Assembly (NCBI GenBank): GCA_020024475.1
Contig: JAHHTS010000014.1
Span: forward strand, 1-39,389
DNA length: 39,389 nt
Direction: 5' to 3'
Source: Oscillospiraceae bacterium
GTDB lineage: Bacteria > Bacillota > Clostridia > Oscillospirales > Ruminococcaceae
A program made the position numbers and the translations under genes. Numbering within the stretch: position 1 is the first letter of the stretch; each line of letters opens with the position of its first letter. The notes beneath the pieces were generated by a model. It was given only the letters and a program-made list of their open reading frames with translations. It did not search any database and was not told where the DNA came from. Below are positions 15,346-24,118 of this stretch, piece by piece.

Positions 15346-17886
15346 ATGGTTATAAAATACAAGGCAAGTGATCTTATATCTGACTTTAACCTTAATGCTA
15401 AGACAACACTTACAGAGTTAAGTGAAATATTTGGCACTGAAATAAAAAAATCAACAGTTCTTACAGAAGAACAAGCAAACGTTGCGTTTGAAAAATATTC
15501 TCAAAATGGTAAAATTGATAATATAAATGATTATCTAGATCCTAAAAAATCAGAAAAAGTTCAGACAAAATCAGAAAATAAACCTGTAAAACAAGAACAG
15601 ACAAAAAGAGAACAGCCTAAAAAATCTTCTAAAGAATCTCCGAAAGGAAGACAGGAACGTCCTGCAAGAGAAAATATGCAGAAAGATGGCCAAAGAGATA
15701 GTCGTCAGCCTAAACAACAGAATAACAACAAATTAAAACAGCATACACAGCGGTTTAAACAACCACAGAAAACAGCCCAACCATCAAATAATTTAAATGA
15801 ACCTCTTAAAAGAGCAGATGGGTCAGTTGTACAGGCTAATAAACCAAAACAAAAATCAGAAAAACATGAATATGTAAAGCAGGAAATTGTTACAATTACT
15901 GTGGATACCCGTCAATCTGAATCTAATATCAATATGGATAAATTTAACGAAAAATATGACCAGCTTGCACAGACAAAATCTTATGGAGGCGGTCAGAGAA
16001 AGAAACAAGACGGTGGTAAACAAAAATTTGGTAAAGGCAAAAATAATCAGAAACAGAATCCATACGCTAAGAAAAAACAAGAAACAGAGGCAGAAAGACT
16101 TGAAAGACTTCATCTTGAAAAAGCAAGAAAAGCACAACTTAAAGTTCAAATTCCAGATGAAATTACAGTCGGTGAACTTGCTACAAGACTTAAAGTTACT
16201 GCAAGTGAAGTTATTAAGAGACTTATGATGCTAGGTGTTATGGCATCAATAAGTCAGATTATTGACTTTGATACCGCTTCAATCGTTGCTGAAGAACTTG
16301 GTGCTAAAGTTGAAAAAGAAGTTATTGTAACAATAGAAGAAAGATTGTTCGAAGAAGAAACTGACAAGGAAGAAGATTTGCAGGAAAGACCTCCTGTTGT
16401 AGTAGTAATGGGACATGTTGACCATGGTAAAACTTCTTTACTAGATGCCATTAGAAAAACAAATGTTACAAGCGGAGAAGCAGGTGGTATCACACAGCAT
16501 ATAGGTGCATATCAAGTAGTTGCTGGCGGTAAAACACTCACATTCCTAGATACACCTGGTCATGAAGCGTTTACATCAATGCGTCAGCGTGGTGCGATGA
16601 TTACTGATATTGCAATTCTTGTGGTGGCAGCAGATGATGGTATCATGCCACAGACTATCGAATCTATTAACCATGCTAAGGCAGCTAAAATTCCTATCAT
16701 TGTTGCTATAAATAAAATAGATAAACCAACTGCAAACCCAGAGAAAGTAAAACAGGAACTTACAGAACATGGTATTGTACCAGAAGAATGGGGTGGCGAG
16801 ACAATTTGTGTACCAATTTCCGCAAAAACTGGAAAAGGTATTGATGAATTGCTTGAAATGGTTAACCTTACAAGTGAAGTCGCAGAACTTAAAGCTAACC
16901 CTAACCGTCATGCAAAAGGTGCAGTTATTGAAGCTAGACTTGACAAAGGACTTGGTCCTGTTGCCACAATCCTTGTTCAAAATGGTACCCTTCATAAAGG
17001 TGATGTTCTTATTGCGGGAACATCAGTTGGTCGAGTAAGAGTTATGACTAACGATAAGGGGCAGAGAATTGAACAAGCAGGTCCATCAACCCCTGTAGAA
17101 ATTACTGGACTTACAGAAGTACCAACAGCTGGAGATTTATTCGATGCAGTTGAAGATGAAAAACTCGCAAGAGAACTTGCTGAAAAACGTATGCAGGCAA
17201 TAAAAGAAGAAAAATTCAACAGCTATCAAAAAGTTACTCTTGATAATTTATTTAGCCAAATTGCTCAAGGCGAAATGAAAGAATTGCCAATTATTGTTAA
17301 AGCTGATGTTCAGGGATCTGCCGAAGCTGTTAAACAATCTCTTGAAAAGCTTTCAAATGAAGAAGTACGAGTTAAAGTTATTCACGCAGCAGTTGGCGCG
17401 GTTAACAAAAGTGATGTTATGCTTGCATCTGCTTCAAATGCTATTATTATTGGATTTAATATTCGCCCAGATGCTACTGCAAAACGGGATGCTGAACAGC
17501 ATGAAGTTGAAATGAGAATGTATCGTGTTATTTACGATGCGATTAACGATGTTAAAGCTGCAATGAAAGGCATGCTTGCACCTAAATTTAGAGAAGTTGA
17601 ACTTGGCCAAGCAGAAGTAAGAACAGTTTATAAACTTTCTTCCGTTGGTACTGTTGCCGGTTGCTATGTAAAAGAAGGTAAAGTTGCACGTCATGCAAAA
17701 ATCCGTGTTGTTCGTGATGGCATTGTTATCACTGAAGATGAAATAGCATCATTGAAACGCTTTAAAGATGACCAGAGAGAGGTTATGGCTGGTTATGAGT
17801 GTGGTATTGGTCTTGAAAAATTCAATGATATCAAAGAAGGCGATATATTTGAATCATTCATCATGGAAGAATATAGAGAAGAATAA
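15346..17886 (+). CDS. infB: Translation initiation factor IF-2
   Basis: IF-2 is the GTPase that brings initiator fMet-tRNA to the 30S subunit and promotes subunit joining. The 846 residues include a long, polar, disordered N-terminal region rich in lysine and glutamine (about 60-265), an IF2_N module (ITVGELATRLKVTASEVIKRL, about 275-320), and the G domain with GHVDHGKTS (about 356-364), DTPGHEAF and NKID. Domains II-IV follow, ending in the initiator-binding C2 domain (GYECGIGLEKFNDIKEGD). The start codon follows the ylxQ stop with no gap, and GAAGGAG lies in the end of ylxQ. Length is normal for Clostridia. Confidence 0.98.
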   Translation: MVIKYKASDLISDFNLNAKTTLTELSEIFGTEIKKSTVLTEEQANVAFEKYSQNGKIDNINDYLDPKKSEKVQTKSENKPVKQEQTKREQPKKSSKESPKGRQERPARENMQKDGQRDSRQPKQQNNNKLKQHTQRFKQPQKTAQPSNNLNEPLKRADGSVVQANKPKQKSEKHEYVKQEIVTITVDTRQSESNINMDKFNEKYDQLAQTKSYGGGQRKKQDGGKQKFGKGKNNQKQNPYAKKKQETEAERLERLHLEKARKAQLKVQIPDEITVGELATRLKVTASEVIKRLMMLGVMASISQIIDFDTASIVAEELGAKVEKEVIVTIEERLFEEETDKEEDLQERPPVVVVMGHVDHGKTSLLDAIRKTNVTSGEAGGITQHIGAYQVVAGGKTLTFLDTPGHEAFTSMRQRGAMITDIAILVVAADDGIMPQTIESINHAKAAKIPIIVAINKIDKPTANPEKVKQELTEHGIVPEEWGGETICVPISAKTGKGIDELLEMVNLTSEVAELKANPNRHAKGAVIEARLDKGLGPVATILVQNGTLHKGDVLIAGTSVGRVRVMTNDKGQRIEQAGPSTPVEITGLTEVPTAGDLFDAVEDEKLARELAEKRMQAIKEEKFNSYQKVTLDNLFSQIAQGEMKELPIIVKADVQGSAEAVKQSLEKLSNEEVRVKVIHAAVGAVNKSDVMLASASNAIIIGFNIRPDATAKRDAEQHEVEMRMYRVIYDAINDVKAAMKGMLAPKFREVELGQAEVRTVYKLSSVGTVAGCYVKEGKVARHAKIRVVRDGIVITEDEIASLKRFKDDQREVMAGYECGIGLEKFNDIKEGDIFESFIMEEYREE

Positions 17887-17949
17887 TATAAAATTAGGTG
17901 AAGTGGCGATTTTGCCACTTTACTGTTAAGTAAAAGGAGGTTATTCACT

Positions 17950-18300
17950 ATGGCTTCAACAAAAGTTGAAAGATTAAACGAAGACATCAGAAGAGAATTG
18001 ATCTCTATCGTATCTCAAATGAAAGATCCACGTCTTGATTGTTTCTTAACAATTATGAGAGTTGAAACAAGCCCTGATCTAACAAATGCTAAAGTTCATA
18101 TTAGTGTTTTAGAGGGGGATGAAGCTTGCGATAATGCAATTAAAGCACTTAATAAGGGCCAAGGTTTTATTAGGGGTGAATTATCAAAACGCCTTCACAT
18201 CAAACGCAGTCCAGAATTTTCTTTTGTAAAAGATGAAGGTGCAGCTTATGCTCAGAAAATCAATGAGATATTAAGGGATATTAATAAAAATGACAACTAA
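17950..18300 (+). CDS. rbfA: Ribosome-binding factor A
   Basis: RbfA is a KH-fold factor for late 30S maturation. The 116-residue protein has the typical start ERLNEDIRRELISIVSQMKDPRL (in part residues 8-30) and the downstream TNAKVHISVLEGDE and KRLHIKRSPEFSFVKDEG segments. AAAGGAGG lies 10 bases before the ATG. The 63-base gap after infB contains a seven-base-pair hairpin (17901-17920) without a T tract. The end overlaps the DHH phosphoesterase gene by 11 bases. Confidence 0.96.
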   Translation: MASTKVERLNEDIRRELISIVSQMKDPRLDCFLTIMRVETSPDLTNAKVHISVLEGDEACDNAIKALNKGQGFIRGELSKRLHIKRSPEFSFVKDEGAAYAQKINEILRDINKNDN

Positions 18301-19249
18301 AATAGATATACACGAAACTGCAAAAATTCTTACAGAAAAAAATGATATACTTCTTTTATGTCATAAAAATCCTGATGGTGACACATTGGGAAGTGCAGCA
18401 GCATTATGCCATGTATTAACTAATATGGGGAAAAGATGTGCAGTTGCTTGCAACAATGCTATACCATCAAAATATAGTTATCTTGAAATTCCTGTCTTCA
18501 ACAATGAATTTAAGCCTGAATTTATTGTTTCAGTAGATACAGCAAGTGTAAATCTTTTAGGGGATAATTTATCACAGTACAGTTGTATTGTTGATTTATG
18601 TATTGACCATCACGGATCAAATAGCAATTATTCTGATTTTCTTTGCTTATATGCAGATTATCCAGCAACTGCACAGATTATGTATGAAATTATTATATCT
18701 ATGGGACAGGAAATTTCTAAACATATAGCTGATTGCCTTTATACAGGGCTTTTGACAGATACAGGATGTTTTAAGTATTCATCAACAACACCTCAAACAC
18801 TTATAACAGGGGCCAAACTTATGGAATTAGGTGCTAATCATACTGAACTTGTTGAAAAATTCTTTATGTCAAAAACAAAGAAAACAGTTATGCTTGAAAA
18901 GTATACACTTAATAACATTGAATATTATTTCGATGATAAATGTGCTCTTTTGATTCTTACCAAAGAAGCTCTGAATGAAATACAGCCTGAACCTACAGAT
19001 ATAGATGGCATTTCATCACTTGCTCGAAATTTTGAAGGTGTAGAGGTTTCTATACTTATAAGACCTGTTGGAGATGGTTCAGTTTACAAAATATCCGTTA
19101 GAACTGGCGAAGGTGCAGATGCTTGTGCTATTGCATCAGGCCTAGGCGGCGGTGGACATATTAGAGCTGCTGGTTGTGAAGTCACAGGTACATTAGAAAA
19201 TGTTAAAAAAGCAATTCTTATGGAAGTTGAGAACGAATTATGCAAATAG
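18290..19249 (+). CDS. nrnA: DHH/DHHA1 phosphoesterase (NrnA-like)
   Basis: A 319-residue DHH-DHHA1 protein of the NrnA type, expected to degrade nano-RNA and possibly pAp (3'-phosphoadenosine 5'-phosphate) using divalent metal ions. The motifs are HKNPDGDTLGS (residues 25-35), SVDTA (D83), the DHH triad in CIDHHGSN (106-108), GLLTDTG around 145-151 and the DHHA1 substrate motif GGGGHIRAAGC near the C-terminus. Its position between rbfA and truB is the standard Firmicute order. It overlaps both neighbours by about 10 bases. Whether it has both activities cannot be read from sequence. Confidence 0.92.
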   Translation: MTTKIDIHETAKILTEKNDILLLCHKNPDGDTLGSAAALCHVLTNMGKRCAVACNNAIPSKYSYLEIPVFNNEFKPEFIVSVDTASVNLLGDNLSQYSCIVDLCIDHHGSNSNYSDFLCLYADYPATAQIMYEIIISMGQEISKHIADCLYTGLLTDTGCFKYSSTTPQTLITGAKLMELGANHTELVEKFFMSKTKKTVMLEKYTLNNIEYYFDDKCALLILTKEALNEIQPEPTDIDGISSLARNFEGVEVSILIRPVGDGSVYKISVRTGEGADACAIASGLGGGGHIRAAGCEVTGTLENVKKAILMEVENELCK

Positions 19250-20157
19250 ACCGCAATGGAATCTTAATATTGTATAAGCCTAAGGATTGGACAAGTTTTG
19301 ATGTTATTGCAAAAGCTCGTGGCATTCTTTCTACAAGAAAAGTGGGACATTCGGGTACATTGGATCCTATGGCAACAGGTGTTCTTCCAATTTTCATTGG
19401 TAGAGCAACCAAAGCTGTTGATATGCAGATTATAAAGGATAAAGAATATATCGCAACTTTTAAACTTGGAATTAACACTGACACTGGTGACATAACTGGT
19501 GATGTTATAAAAAAAAGAAAAGTTGAAAGCTTTAAAGAAGATGTTCTTAATGAAATAGAAAATTTTAAAGGAGAAATTACTCAACTCCCTCCAATGTATT
19601 CTGCTGTAAAGATAAATGGACAACCTTTGTATAAGCTAGCAAGACGCGGAATTGACGCAAAGCAAGTTGAACGAAAACCAAGAAAAGCATTCATAAAAGT
19701 CATAGAAATGATAGATGATAAAAATCTTGATGAAAATGAATATAAAATAAAGGTTTTATGTAGCGAGGGCACTTATATACGTACATTAGTAGAAGATATA
19801 GGTGAAAATTTAGGTTGTGGTGCGGTTCTTACTTCTTTGAGTAGAACAATGGCTTGTGGATATACATTAAGTGATGCAATAACTCTCGAACAGCTTCAAA
19901 AAGCTAGAAATGACGAAAAAATCGAAAGTTTAATTGTGAATACGGATACTATTTTTATGCATCTTGAACGAATAGATTTGTCAAAAGAACTAGCAATAAG
20001 AATTTTAAATGGTGCTAGAAGCCGTATATCAAAGCCTGATGGGGATTATAGGGCTTACTATAACAATAAATTTTATGCTATTGCTAATGTTACAGATAAA
20101 AAGATGAGTGTTGTAAAACTTTTTGTGGAAAAGGAAAAGGAAAATATAGATGCTTGA
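19240..20157 (+). CDS. truB: tRNA pseudouridine-55 synthase TruB
   Basis: TruB converts U55 of the tRNA T-loop to pseudouridine. The 305-residue protein carries the catalytic motif GHSGTLDPMATGVLP with the nucleophile D42, as well as the family segments QLPPMYSAVKINGQPLYKLAR and SEGTYIRTLVEDIG. A C-terminal PUA-like extension is present (ELAIRILNGAR onward). It overlaps the DHH gene by 10 bases and ribF by 8, consistent with translational coupling. Confidence 0.97.
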   Translation: MQIDRNGILILYKPKDWTSFDVIAKARGILSTRKVGHSGTLDPMATGVLPIFIGRATKAVDMQIIKDKEYIATFKLGINTDTGDITGDVIKKRKVESFKEDVLNEIENFKGEITQLPPMYSAVKINGQPLYKLARRGIDAKQVERKPRKAFIKVIEMIDDKNLDENEYKIKVLCSEGTYIRTLVEDIGENLGCGAVLTSLSRTMACGYTLSDAITLEQLQKARNDEKIESLIVNTDTIFMHLERIDLSKELAIRILNGARSRISKPDGDYRAYYNNKFYAIANVTDKKMSVVKLFVEKEKENIDA

Positions 20158-21067
20158 AGTTTATAATATATCGTGGTGTAACGAAAGACAGACTGCCGTT
20201 GCTCTTGGATATTTCGATGGTGTTCATATAGCACATCAGTCACTTATAAAACAAATGTGCGATTATGCAAATAATAACAACCTGCAAAAAGCAATTTTCA
20301 CATTCACAAAAACAGTTAAACTAGGTCATAAGGGAAAAGACATTATTACTCAAGAAAAGAAAAGAGAATATATGGCTAATTTAGGTGTAGAGCTTTTCTA
20401 TTCTCCTGATTTTATGCAATTCAATAATCTTACTCCTGAAGAGTTCGTACAGAAAATTCTTATAGAATCCATGGGTGCAAAAGCTGTTTTTTGTGGAGAA
20501 AATTTCTTTTTTGGTAAAAACAGACAAGGAAATGTAAAAGTTCTTAAGGAACTTTGCGATAAATACAATATAGAGTTTTGTGAAGCAGAAACAATTTTTG
20601 ATTTTGGACAAATAGTAAGTAGCACAGCAATTAGAAATTGCCTTTCGCAGGGTGAAATGGAAAAGGCTGCACATATGCTTGGCCGTCCTTATGGTGTTAA
20701 TTTTACTGTTGTTCATGGTAAAAAGTTAGGAAGAACATTAGGTACACCTACAATAAATCAAATTTATCCGGATTCAATGTGTACACCTAAAGATGGTGTT
20801 TACATAACTTGCACAACTGTAAATGGTAAAAAGTATGCATCAGCTACGGGACTAGGAAGTCGCCCAACACTAAATGGAATAGGGCAAACTTGTGAAACAT
20901 TTATACTGGGATTTGAAGGAGATTTGTATGAGCAAGATATTCAAGTCGATTTTTATTCATACTTATTTCCACCAAAAAAATTTGAATCCCTTGACGAATT
21001 AGGTAAAATGATTTATACAAGTGCTGAAAAATCAAAGATTTATTTAGAAAATAAGCAAATAATTTAG
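20150..21067 (+). CDS. ribF: Bifunctional riboflavin kinase/FAD synthetase
   Basis: RibF makes FMN and FAD from riboflavin and ATP. The N-terminal adenylyltransferase domain has ALGYFDGVHIAHQ (residues about 17-29), where the usual GHQ reads AHQ, and the motif SSTAIRNCLSQGEME. The C-terminal flavokinase domain has VVHGKKLGRTLGTPTIN, in which the common GFPTAN reads GTPTIN, then KDGVYIT and ATGLGSRPTLNG. Length 305 is normal. Last gene of the long operon starting at rimP; no terminator stands between it and the rpsO promoter. Confidence 0.95.
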   Translation: MLEVYNISWCNERQTAVALGYFDGVHIAHQSLIKQMCDYANNNNLQKAIFTFTKTVKLGHKGKDIITQEKKREYMANLGVELFYSPDFMQFNNLTPEEFVQKILIESMGAKAVFCGENFFFGKNRQGNVKVLKELCDKYNIEFCEAETIFDFGQIVSSTAIRNCLSQGEMEKAAHMLGRPYGVNFTVVHGKKLGRTLGTPTINQIYPDSMCTPKDGVYITCTTVNGKKYASATGLGSRPTLNGIGQTCETFILGFEGDLYEQDIQVDFYSYLFPPKKFESLDELGKMIYTSAEKSKIYLENKQII

Positions 21068-21090
21068 ATATTAATTTGCTGAAAAGCTAC

Positions 21091-21119
21091 TTTACAAACA
21101 TATATTTTAATGTTATAAT
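21091..21119 (+). promoter_or_regulatory. Promoter of rpsO
   Basis: TTTACA (21091-21096) and TATAAT (21114-21119) with a 17-bp spacer. Predicted start near 21126, giving a leader of about 100 bases. Confidence 0.8.
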
Positions 21120-21125
21120 CTTGTA

Positions 21126-21195
21126 GTGACCTATGAATCGGGATAGGGAGTATTACTGTTATACTCAGTTTTCACCAAACCCTATGCTGAGTCAT
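21126..21195 (+). promoter_or_regulatory. Structured rpsO leader, candidate S15 autoregulatory RNA
   Basis: The leader can form nested helices: GTGAC (21126-21130) with GTCAT (21191-21195), ATAGGG with CCCTAT (21143-21148 with 21180-21185), and an inner hairpin GAGTAT/ATACTC. Together they give a junction-like fold. In several bacteria S15 binds its own leader to block translation; those leaders differ in structure between lineages. That this RNA binds S15 is inferred from position and structure. Confidence 0.55.
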
Positions 21196-21227
21196 TGGCA
21201 AATATAATATTGAAAGGTGAAATAACT

Positions 21228-21482
21228 ATGAACAAACAGGAAATTATTGCACAGTACCGGACACACGAAGGAGATACTGGTTCTCCAGAAGTACAGATTG
21301 CTCTTCTTACAGCAAGAATCAATCACTTGACAGAACATCTTAAATCTAACAAACAGGATCATCACTCACGTCGTGGTCTTTTTAAGATGGTTGGTCGTCG
21401 TAGAAACTTGTTGGCTTACTTGCAGAAAACAGATATCGAAAGATACCGTGCAATCGTAGCAAAACTCGGACTCCGTAAATAA
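21228..21482 (+). CDS. rpsO: Ribosomal protein uS15
   Basis: uS15 binds the central domain of 16S rRNA and contributes to a bridge with the large subunit. The start at 21228 (MNKQEIIAQYRTHEGDTGS) gives 84 residues after the usual N-terminus, and an AAAGGTG site lies eight bases upstream; the longer frame from 21195 has no such site and would run through the leader RNA. Conserved segments include TGSPEVQIALLTARI, HHSRRGL and GRRRNLLAYL. It has its own promoter and a terminator right after it. Confidence 0.97.
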   Translation: MNKQEIIAQYRTHEGDTGSPEVQIALLTARINHLTEHLKSNKQDHHSRRGLFKMVGRRRNLLAYLQKTDIERYRAIVAKLGLRK

Positions 21483-21495
21483 TTTACAAAGATAT

Positions 21496-21522
21496 AAGGC
21501 AGATGGAAACATCTGCCTTTCG
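21496..21522 (+). terminator. Terminator after rpsO
   Basis: AAGGCAGATG (21496-21505) pairs with CATCTGCCTT (21510-21519) around a GAAA tetraloop. The following T tract is short and interrupted, so termination may be partial and leave some readthrough into pnp. Confidence 0.75.
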
Positions 21523-21551
21523 GTCTATAATTATCAAATACCAAAAACTTA

Positions 21552-21560
21552 TGTTATTAT
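21552..21560 (+). promoter_or_regulatory. Possible extended -10 promoter of pnp
   Basis: TGTTATTAT is a TGn-extended -10 placed about 160 bases before pnp and just upstream of the structured leader. The -35 region is not convincing. Confidence 0.4.
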
Positions 21561-21570
21561 AGATTCATAT

Positions 21571-21684
21571 CTTGCTGTTTACTATGCATAGTAGGCAAGG
21601 GAGGATATTATATTTAGCAGTAAATTGAGCTTTCATCAAAAGATAAAAGCTGAACTCATTGCTAAAAATATAATCTCTCTTGCC
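21571..21684 (+). promoter_or_regulatory. Long structured 5' leader of pnp with alternative pairings
   Basis: The element GGCAAG (21594-21599) can pair downstream with CTTGCC (21679-21684) to close an imperfect hairpin of about 90 bases with long A/U-rich helices (for example TTTAGCA 21613-21619 with TGCTAAA 21660-21666). It can instead pair upstream with CTTGC (21571-21575), enclosing the 14-base palindrome at 21580-21593. The two folds exclude each other. E. coli pnp is autoregulated through a leader stem cut by RNase III; whether this leader acts that way is unknown. Confidence 0.55.
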
Positions 21685-21718
21685 AATAGAAATTAAATAA
21701 TTATAAAAGGAGATTAAA

Positions 21719-23824
21719 ATGAGCTTTAAAGTTTTTAAAACTATGTTTGCAGGCAAAGAACTTACTGTCGAAACTGGTAAAATGTGTGCTTTGTCAAATG
21801 GCTCATGTTTGGTTAGATATGGCGAAACAGCCGTTCTTGCAAACGTTACAATGAGTCCTGCACCAAGAGAAGGAATAGATTTCTTTCCACTTTCAGTTGA
21901 TTTCGAAGAGAAAATCTACTCAGTAGGTAGAATTCCAGGTGCATTTCTTAGAAGAGAAGGTAGACCTGGTGAAAGTGCAGTTTTATCATCAAGAGTTGTT
22001 GATAGACCTATGCGTCCGCTCTTTCCTAAAGATATGAGAAACGATGTTTCTATTGTTATGACAGTTATGTCAGTTGACCCAGATTGTGATCCTGAAATTG
22101 TTGGTATGCTTGGTGCTATTATCGCAACCTGCATTTCAGATGTACCATTCAATGGACCTATTGGTGGTATTTCTGTTGGTTTGGTAGATGATGAAATTAT
22201 TCTTATGCCAAATGCAAAACAAAAAGAAACAAATAAACTTGATCTTACACTTGTTTGCAGCAGAGAAAAAGTTGTTATGATTGAAGCTGGAGCAAAAGAA
22301 GTTGATGAAAAAACAATGCTTCAGGCAATAAAAACTGGTCATGAAGAAATCAAAAAGTTCATTGATTTCGTAGATGAAATTGTTGCTGAGATTGGTAAAC
22401 CAAAATACGAATTCCAGCATATCGAAGTAGATACTGCTATGTTTGAAGCAGTTAAAGAATTTGCTATTGATAAAGTTAAATTTGCTTTAGATACAGACGA
22501 TAAAAATGTTCGTGAAGCTAGACTTAATCCTATTTACACAGAAGTTCATGAAAAATTTGATGATGAATACCCAGAACAGACAGCTATGATTGATGAATGC
22601 ATGTATAAATTGCAGAAATTCATTGTTCGCCGTTGGCTTTTGGACGAAGGTAAACGTGTAGATGGTCGTGGTATCAATGAAATTCGTCCTTTATCCGCTG
22701 AAGTTGGACTTTTGCCAAGAGTTCATGGTAGTGGTTTATTCACTCGCGGTCAAACACAGGTTCTTTCAGTTGCTACATTGGGTACAATGAAAGATGCACA
22801 GCTTATTGATGGCTTACAAGATATTTATGAAAAGAAATATATGCATCAGTACAACTTCCCACCATATTCTGTTGGTGAGGCTAGAGCTCCAAGAAGTCCT
22901 GGTAGACGAGAAATTGGTCATGGTGCTTTAGCAGAAAGAGCTTTGGTGCCGGTTCTACCATCACAGGAAGAATTTCCATATGTTATTAGAGTTGTTTCAG
23001 AAGTTCTTTCTTCAAATGGATCTACTTCCCAGGCTTCTATTTGTGGTTCAACACTTGCACTTATGGATGCTGGTGTACCAATTAAAACACCAGTTGCAGG
23101 TATTTCTGTGGGTCTTATAACAGAAGGCGACCGTTGGATGACAATGCTTGATATTCAAGGCCTTGAAGATTTCTTTGGAGATATGGACTTTAAAGTTGGT
23201 GGTACCCATAATGGTATTACTGCTATTCAGGTTGATATCAAAGTTGATGGTCTTACTTATGAAATTATTGAAGAAGCATTTGAAAAATGTCGTAAAGCAA
23301 GACTTCATATTCTTGATGACATTATGGCTCCTGTTATTAGCAAGCCAAGAGAAGAACTTTCCAAATATGCACCTAAAATGAAAACTTTGAAAATCGATCC
23401 AGATAAGATAAAAGATGTTATTGGCAAAGGTGGGAAAGTTATTCAAAAAATCTGTGCTGAATGTGAAGTTCAAATTGATATTGACGACGATGGTAGTGTA
23501 TTTATAAGTGGTATAGATTCAGAAGGAATCAATAAAGCGTTCCAAATTGTTAAAACAATTGTTGATGATCCAGAAGTTGGAGCTATATATAAAGGTATCG
23601 TTACAAGACTTATGAACTTTGGTGCATTTGTTGAAATTGCACCTGGCAAAGAAGGACTTGTACACATTTCTCAGCTTGATGAAAAACGCGTAGGAAAAGT
23701 TGAAGATATAGTAAATGTTGGCGATGAAATTCTTGTTATGGTAACAGAAATTGATGAGCAAAATAGAATCAATCTGTCCAGAAAAGAAGCTATTGCAAAG
23801 TTAAACGCAAAAAAAGCTGACTAA
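21719..23824 (+). CDS. pnp: Polyribonucleotide nucleotidyltransferase (PNPase)
   Basis: PNPase degrades RNA 3' to 5' by phosphorolysis and can add tails in reverse. The 701 residues show two RNase PH-like domains (about 5-215 and 310-540) joined by a helical domain. The second has GRREIGHGALAERAL and ICGSTLALMDAGVPI with the catalytic aspartate region. A KH domain (DKIKDVIGKGGKVIQKI, near 562-578) and an S1 domain (YKGIVTRLMNFGAFVEI, near 624-640) follow. AAAGGAGA precedes the ATG. Preceded by a long structured leader and followed by two back-to-back hairpins. Confidence 0.98.
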   Translation: MSFKVFKTMFAGKELTVETGKMCALSNGSCLVRYGETAVLANVTMSPAPREGIDFFPLSVDFEEKIYSVGRIPGAFLRREGRPGESAVLSSRVVDRPMRPLFPKDMRNDVSIVMTVMSVDPDCDPEIVGMLGAIIATCISDVPFNGPIGGISVGLVDDEIILMPNAKQKETNKLDLTLVCSREKVVMIEAGAKEVDEKTMLQAIKTGHEEIKKFIDFVDEIVAEIGKPKYEFQHIEVDTAMFEAVKEFAIDKVKFALDTDDKNVREARLNPIYTEVHEKFDDEYPEQTAMIDECMYKLQKFIVRRWLLDEGKRVDGRGINEIRPLSAEVGLLPRVHGSGLFTRGQTQVLSVATLGTMKDAQLIDGLQDIYEKKYMHQYNFPPYSVGEARAPRSPGRREIGHGALAERALVPVLPSQEEFPYVIRVVSEVLSSNGSTSQASICGSTLALMDAGVPIKTPVAGISVGLITEGDRWMTMLDIQGLEDFFGDMDFKVGGTHNGITAIQVDIKVDGLTYEIIEEAFEKCRKARLHILDDIMAPVISKPREELSKYAPKMKTLKIDPDKIKDVIGKGGKVIQKICAECEVQIDIDDDGSVFISGIDSEGINKAFQIVKTIVDDPEVGAIYKGIVTRLMNFGAFVEIAPGKEGLVHISQLDEKRVGKVEDIVNVGDEILVMVTEIDEQNRINLSRKEAIAKLNAKKAD

Positions 23825-23831
23825 TAAATAA

Positions 23832-23860
23832 AAAAGTGGTATGTTTTACATACCACTTTT
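23832..23860. terminator. Terminator after pnp, first of two
   Basis: A 13-bp perfect stem (23832-23844 with 23848-23860) with a three-T loop; A and T runs on the outside allow function in both directions. Confidence 0.88.
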
Positions 23861-23864
23861 AAAT

Positions 23865-23898
23865 AAAATAGGCAGAGAAATATTTCTCTGCCTATTTT
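23865..23898. terminator. Second terminator, facing the cysteine-rich gene
   Basis: AAAATAGGCAGAGAA pairs with its complement (23865-23879 with 23884-23898) in a 15-bp stem with a four-base loop. It abuts the stop codon of the convergent minus-strand gene, and T-rich sequence follows on both strands. Confidence 0.88.
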
Positions 23899-24073
23899 AT
23901 TTTTGAAAATCCCATGTTATTTTATATTGACTCCAGTCAACCCAGCAAGGGTGAGGGCAACCGGCACATGCACCACTACAATCGTTCTGATGTTTACAAG
24001 GATTTTGACATTTTGAGCATATGTGACAACAACTTTCATTACCTTTTGGTAAATTATATATTTCTTTTATCAT
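23897..24073 (-). CDS. Cysteine-rich 58-residue protein
   Basis: I do not recognise a family. The product starts at the ATG at 24073 (MIKEIYNLPKGNES) and carries nine cysteines in 29 residues (positions 15, 16, 19, 22, 26, 32, 36, 39, 43) with repeated CxxC/CxxxC spacing and interspersed histidines (H17, H28, H41), followed by a tryptophan-rich tail (W44, W47, W54). There is no signal peptide, so the cysteines are probably a metal or Fe-S site rather than disulfides; this is inference. AAGGA is about 12 bases before the ATG, a little far. The frame extends upstream to 24136 without a ribosome binding site. It has its own promoter region with two 12-bp direct repeats. Confidence 0.65.
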   Translation of the reverse strand: MIKEIYNLPKGNESCCHICSKCQNPCKHQNDCSGACAGCPHPCWVDWSQYKITWDFQK

Positions 24074-24118
24074 TGTAAATTCATTTCCTTTATAGTATAA
24101 TGATTTAATAATAGCAAT

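Noticed and set aside
17901..17920. Hairpin AAGTGGC/GCCACTT between infB and rbfA as a terminator
   Set aside because: Seven base pairs with no T tract after it, and the genes clearly form one operon; at most a processing or stability element.
23832..23898. Two consecutive hairpins after pnp as the start of a repeat array or CRISPR
   Set aside because: The stems differ in sequence, there are no spacers or further copies, and each fits a terminator for one of the two convergent genes.
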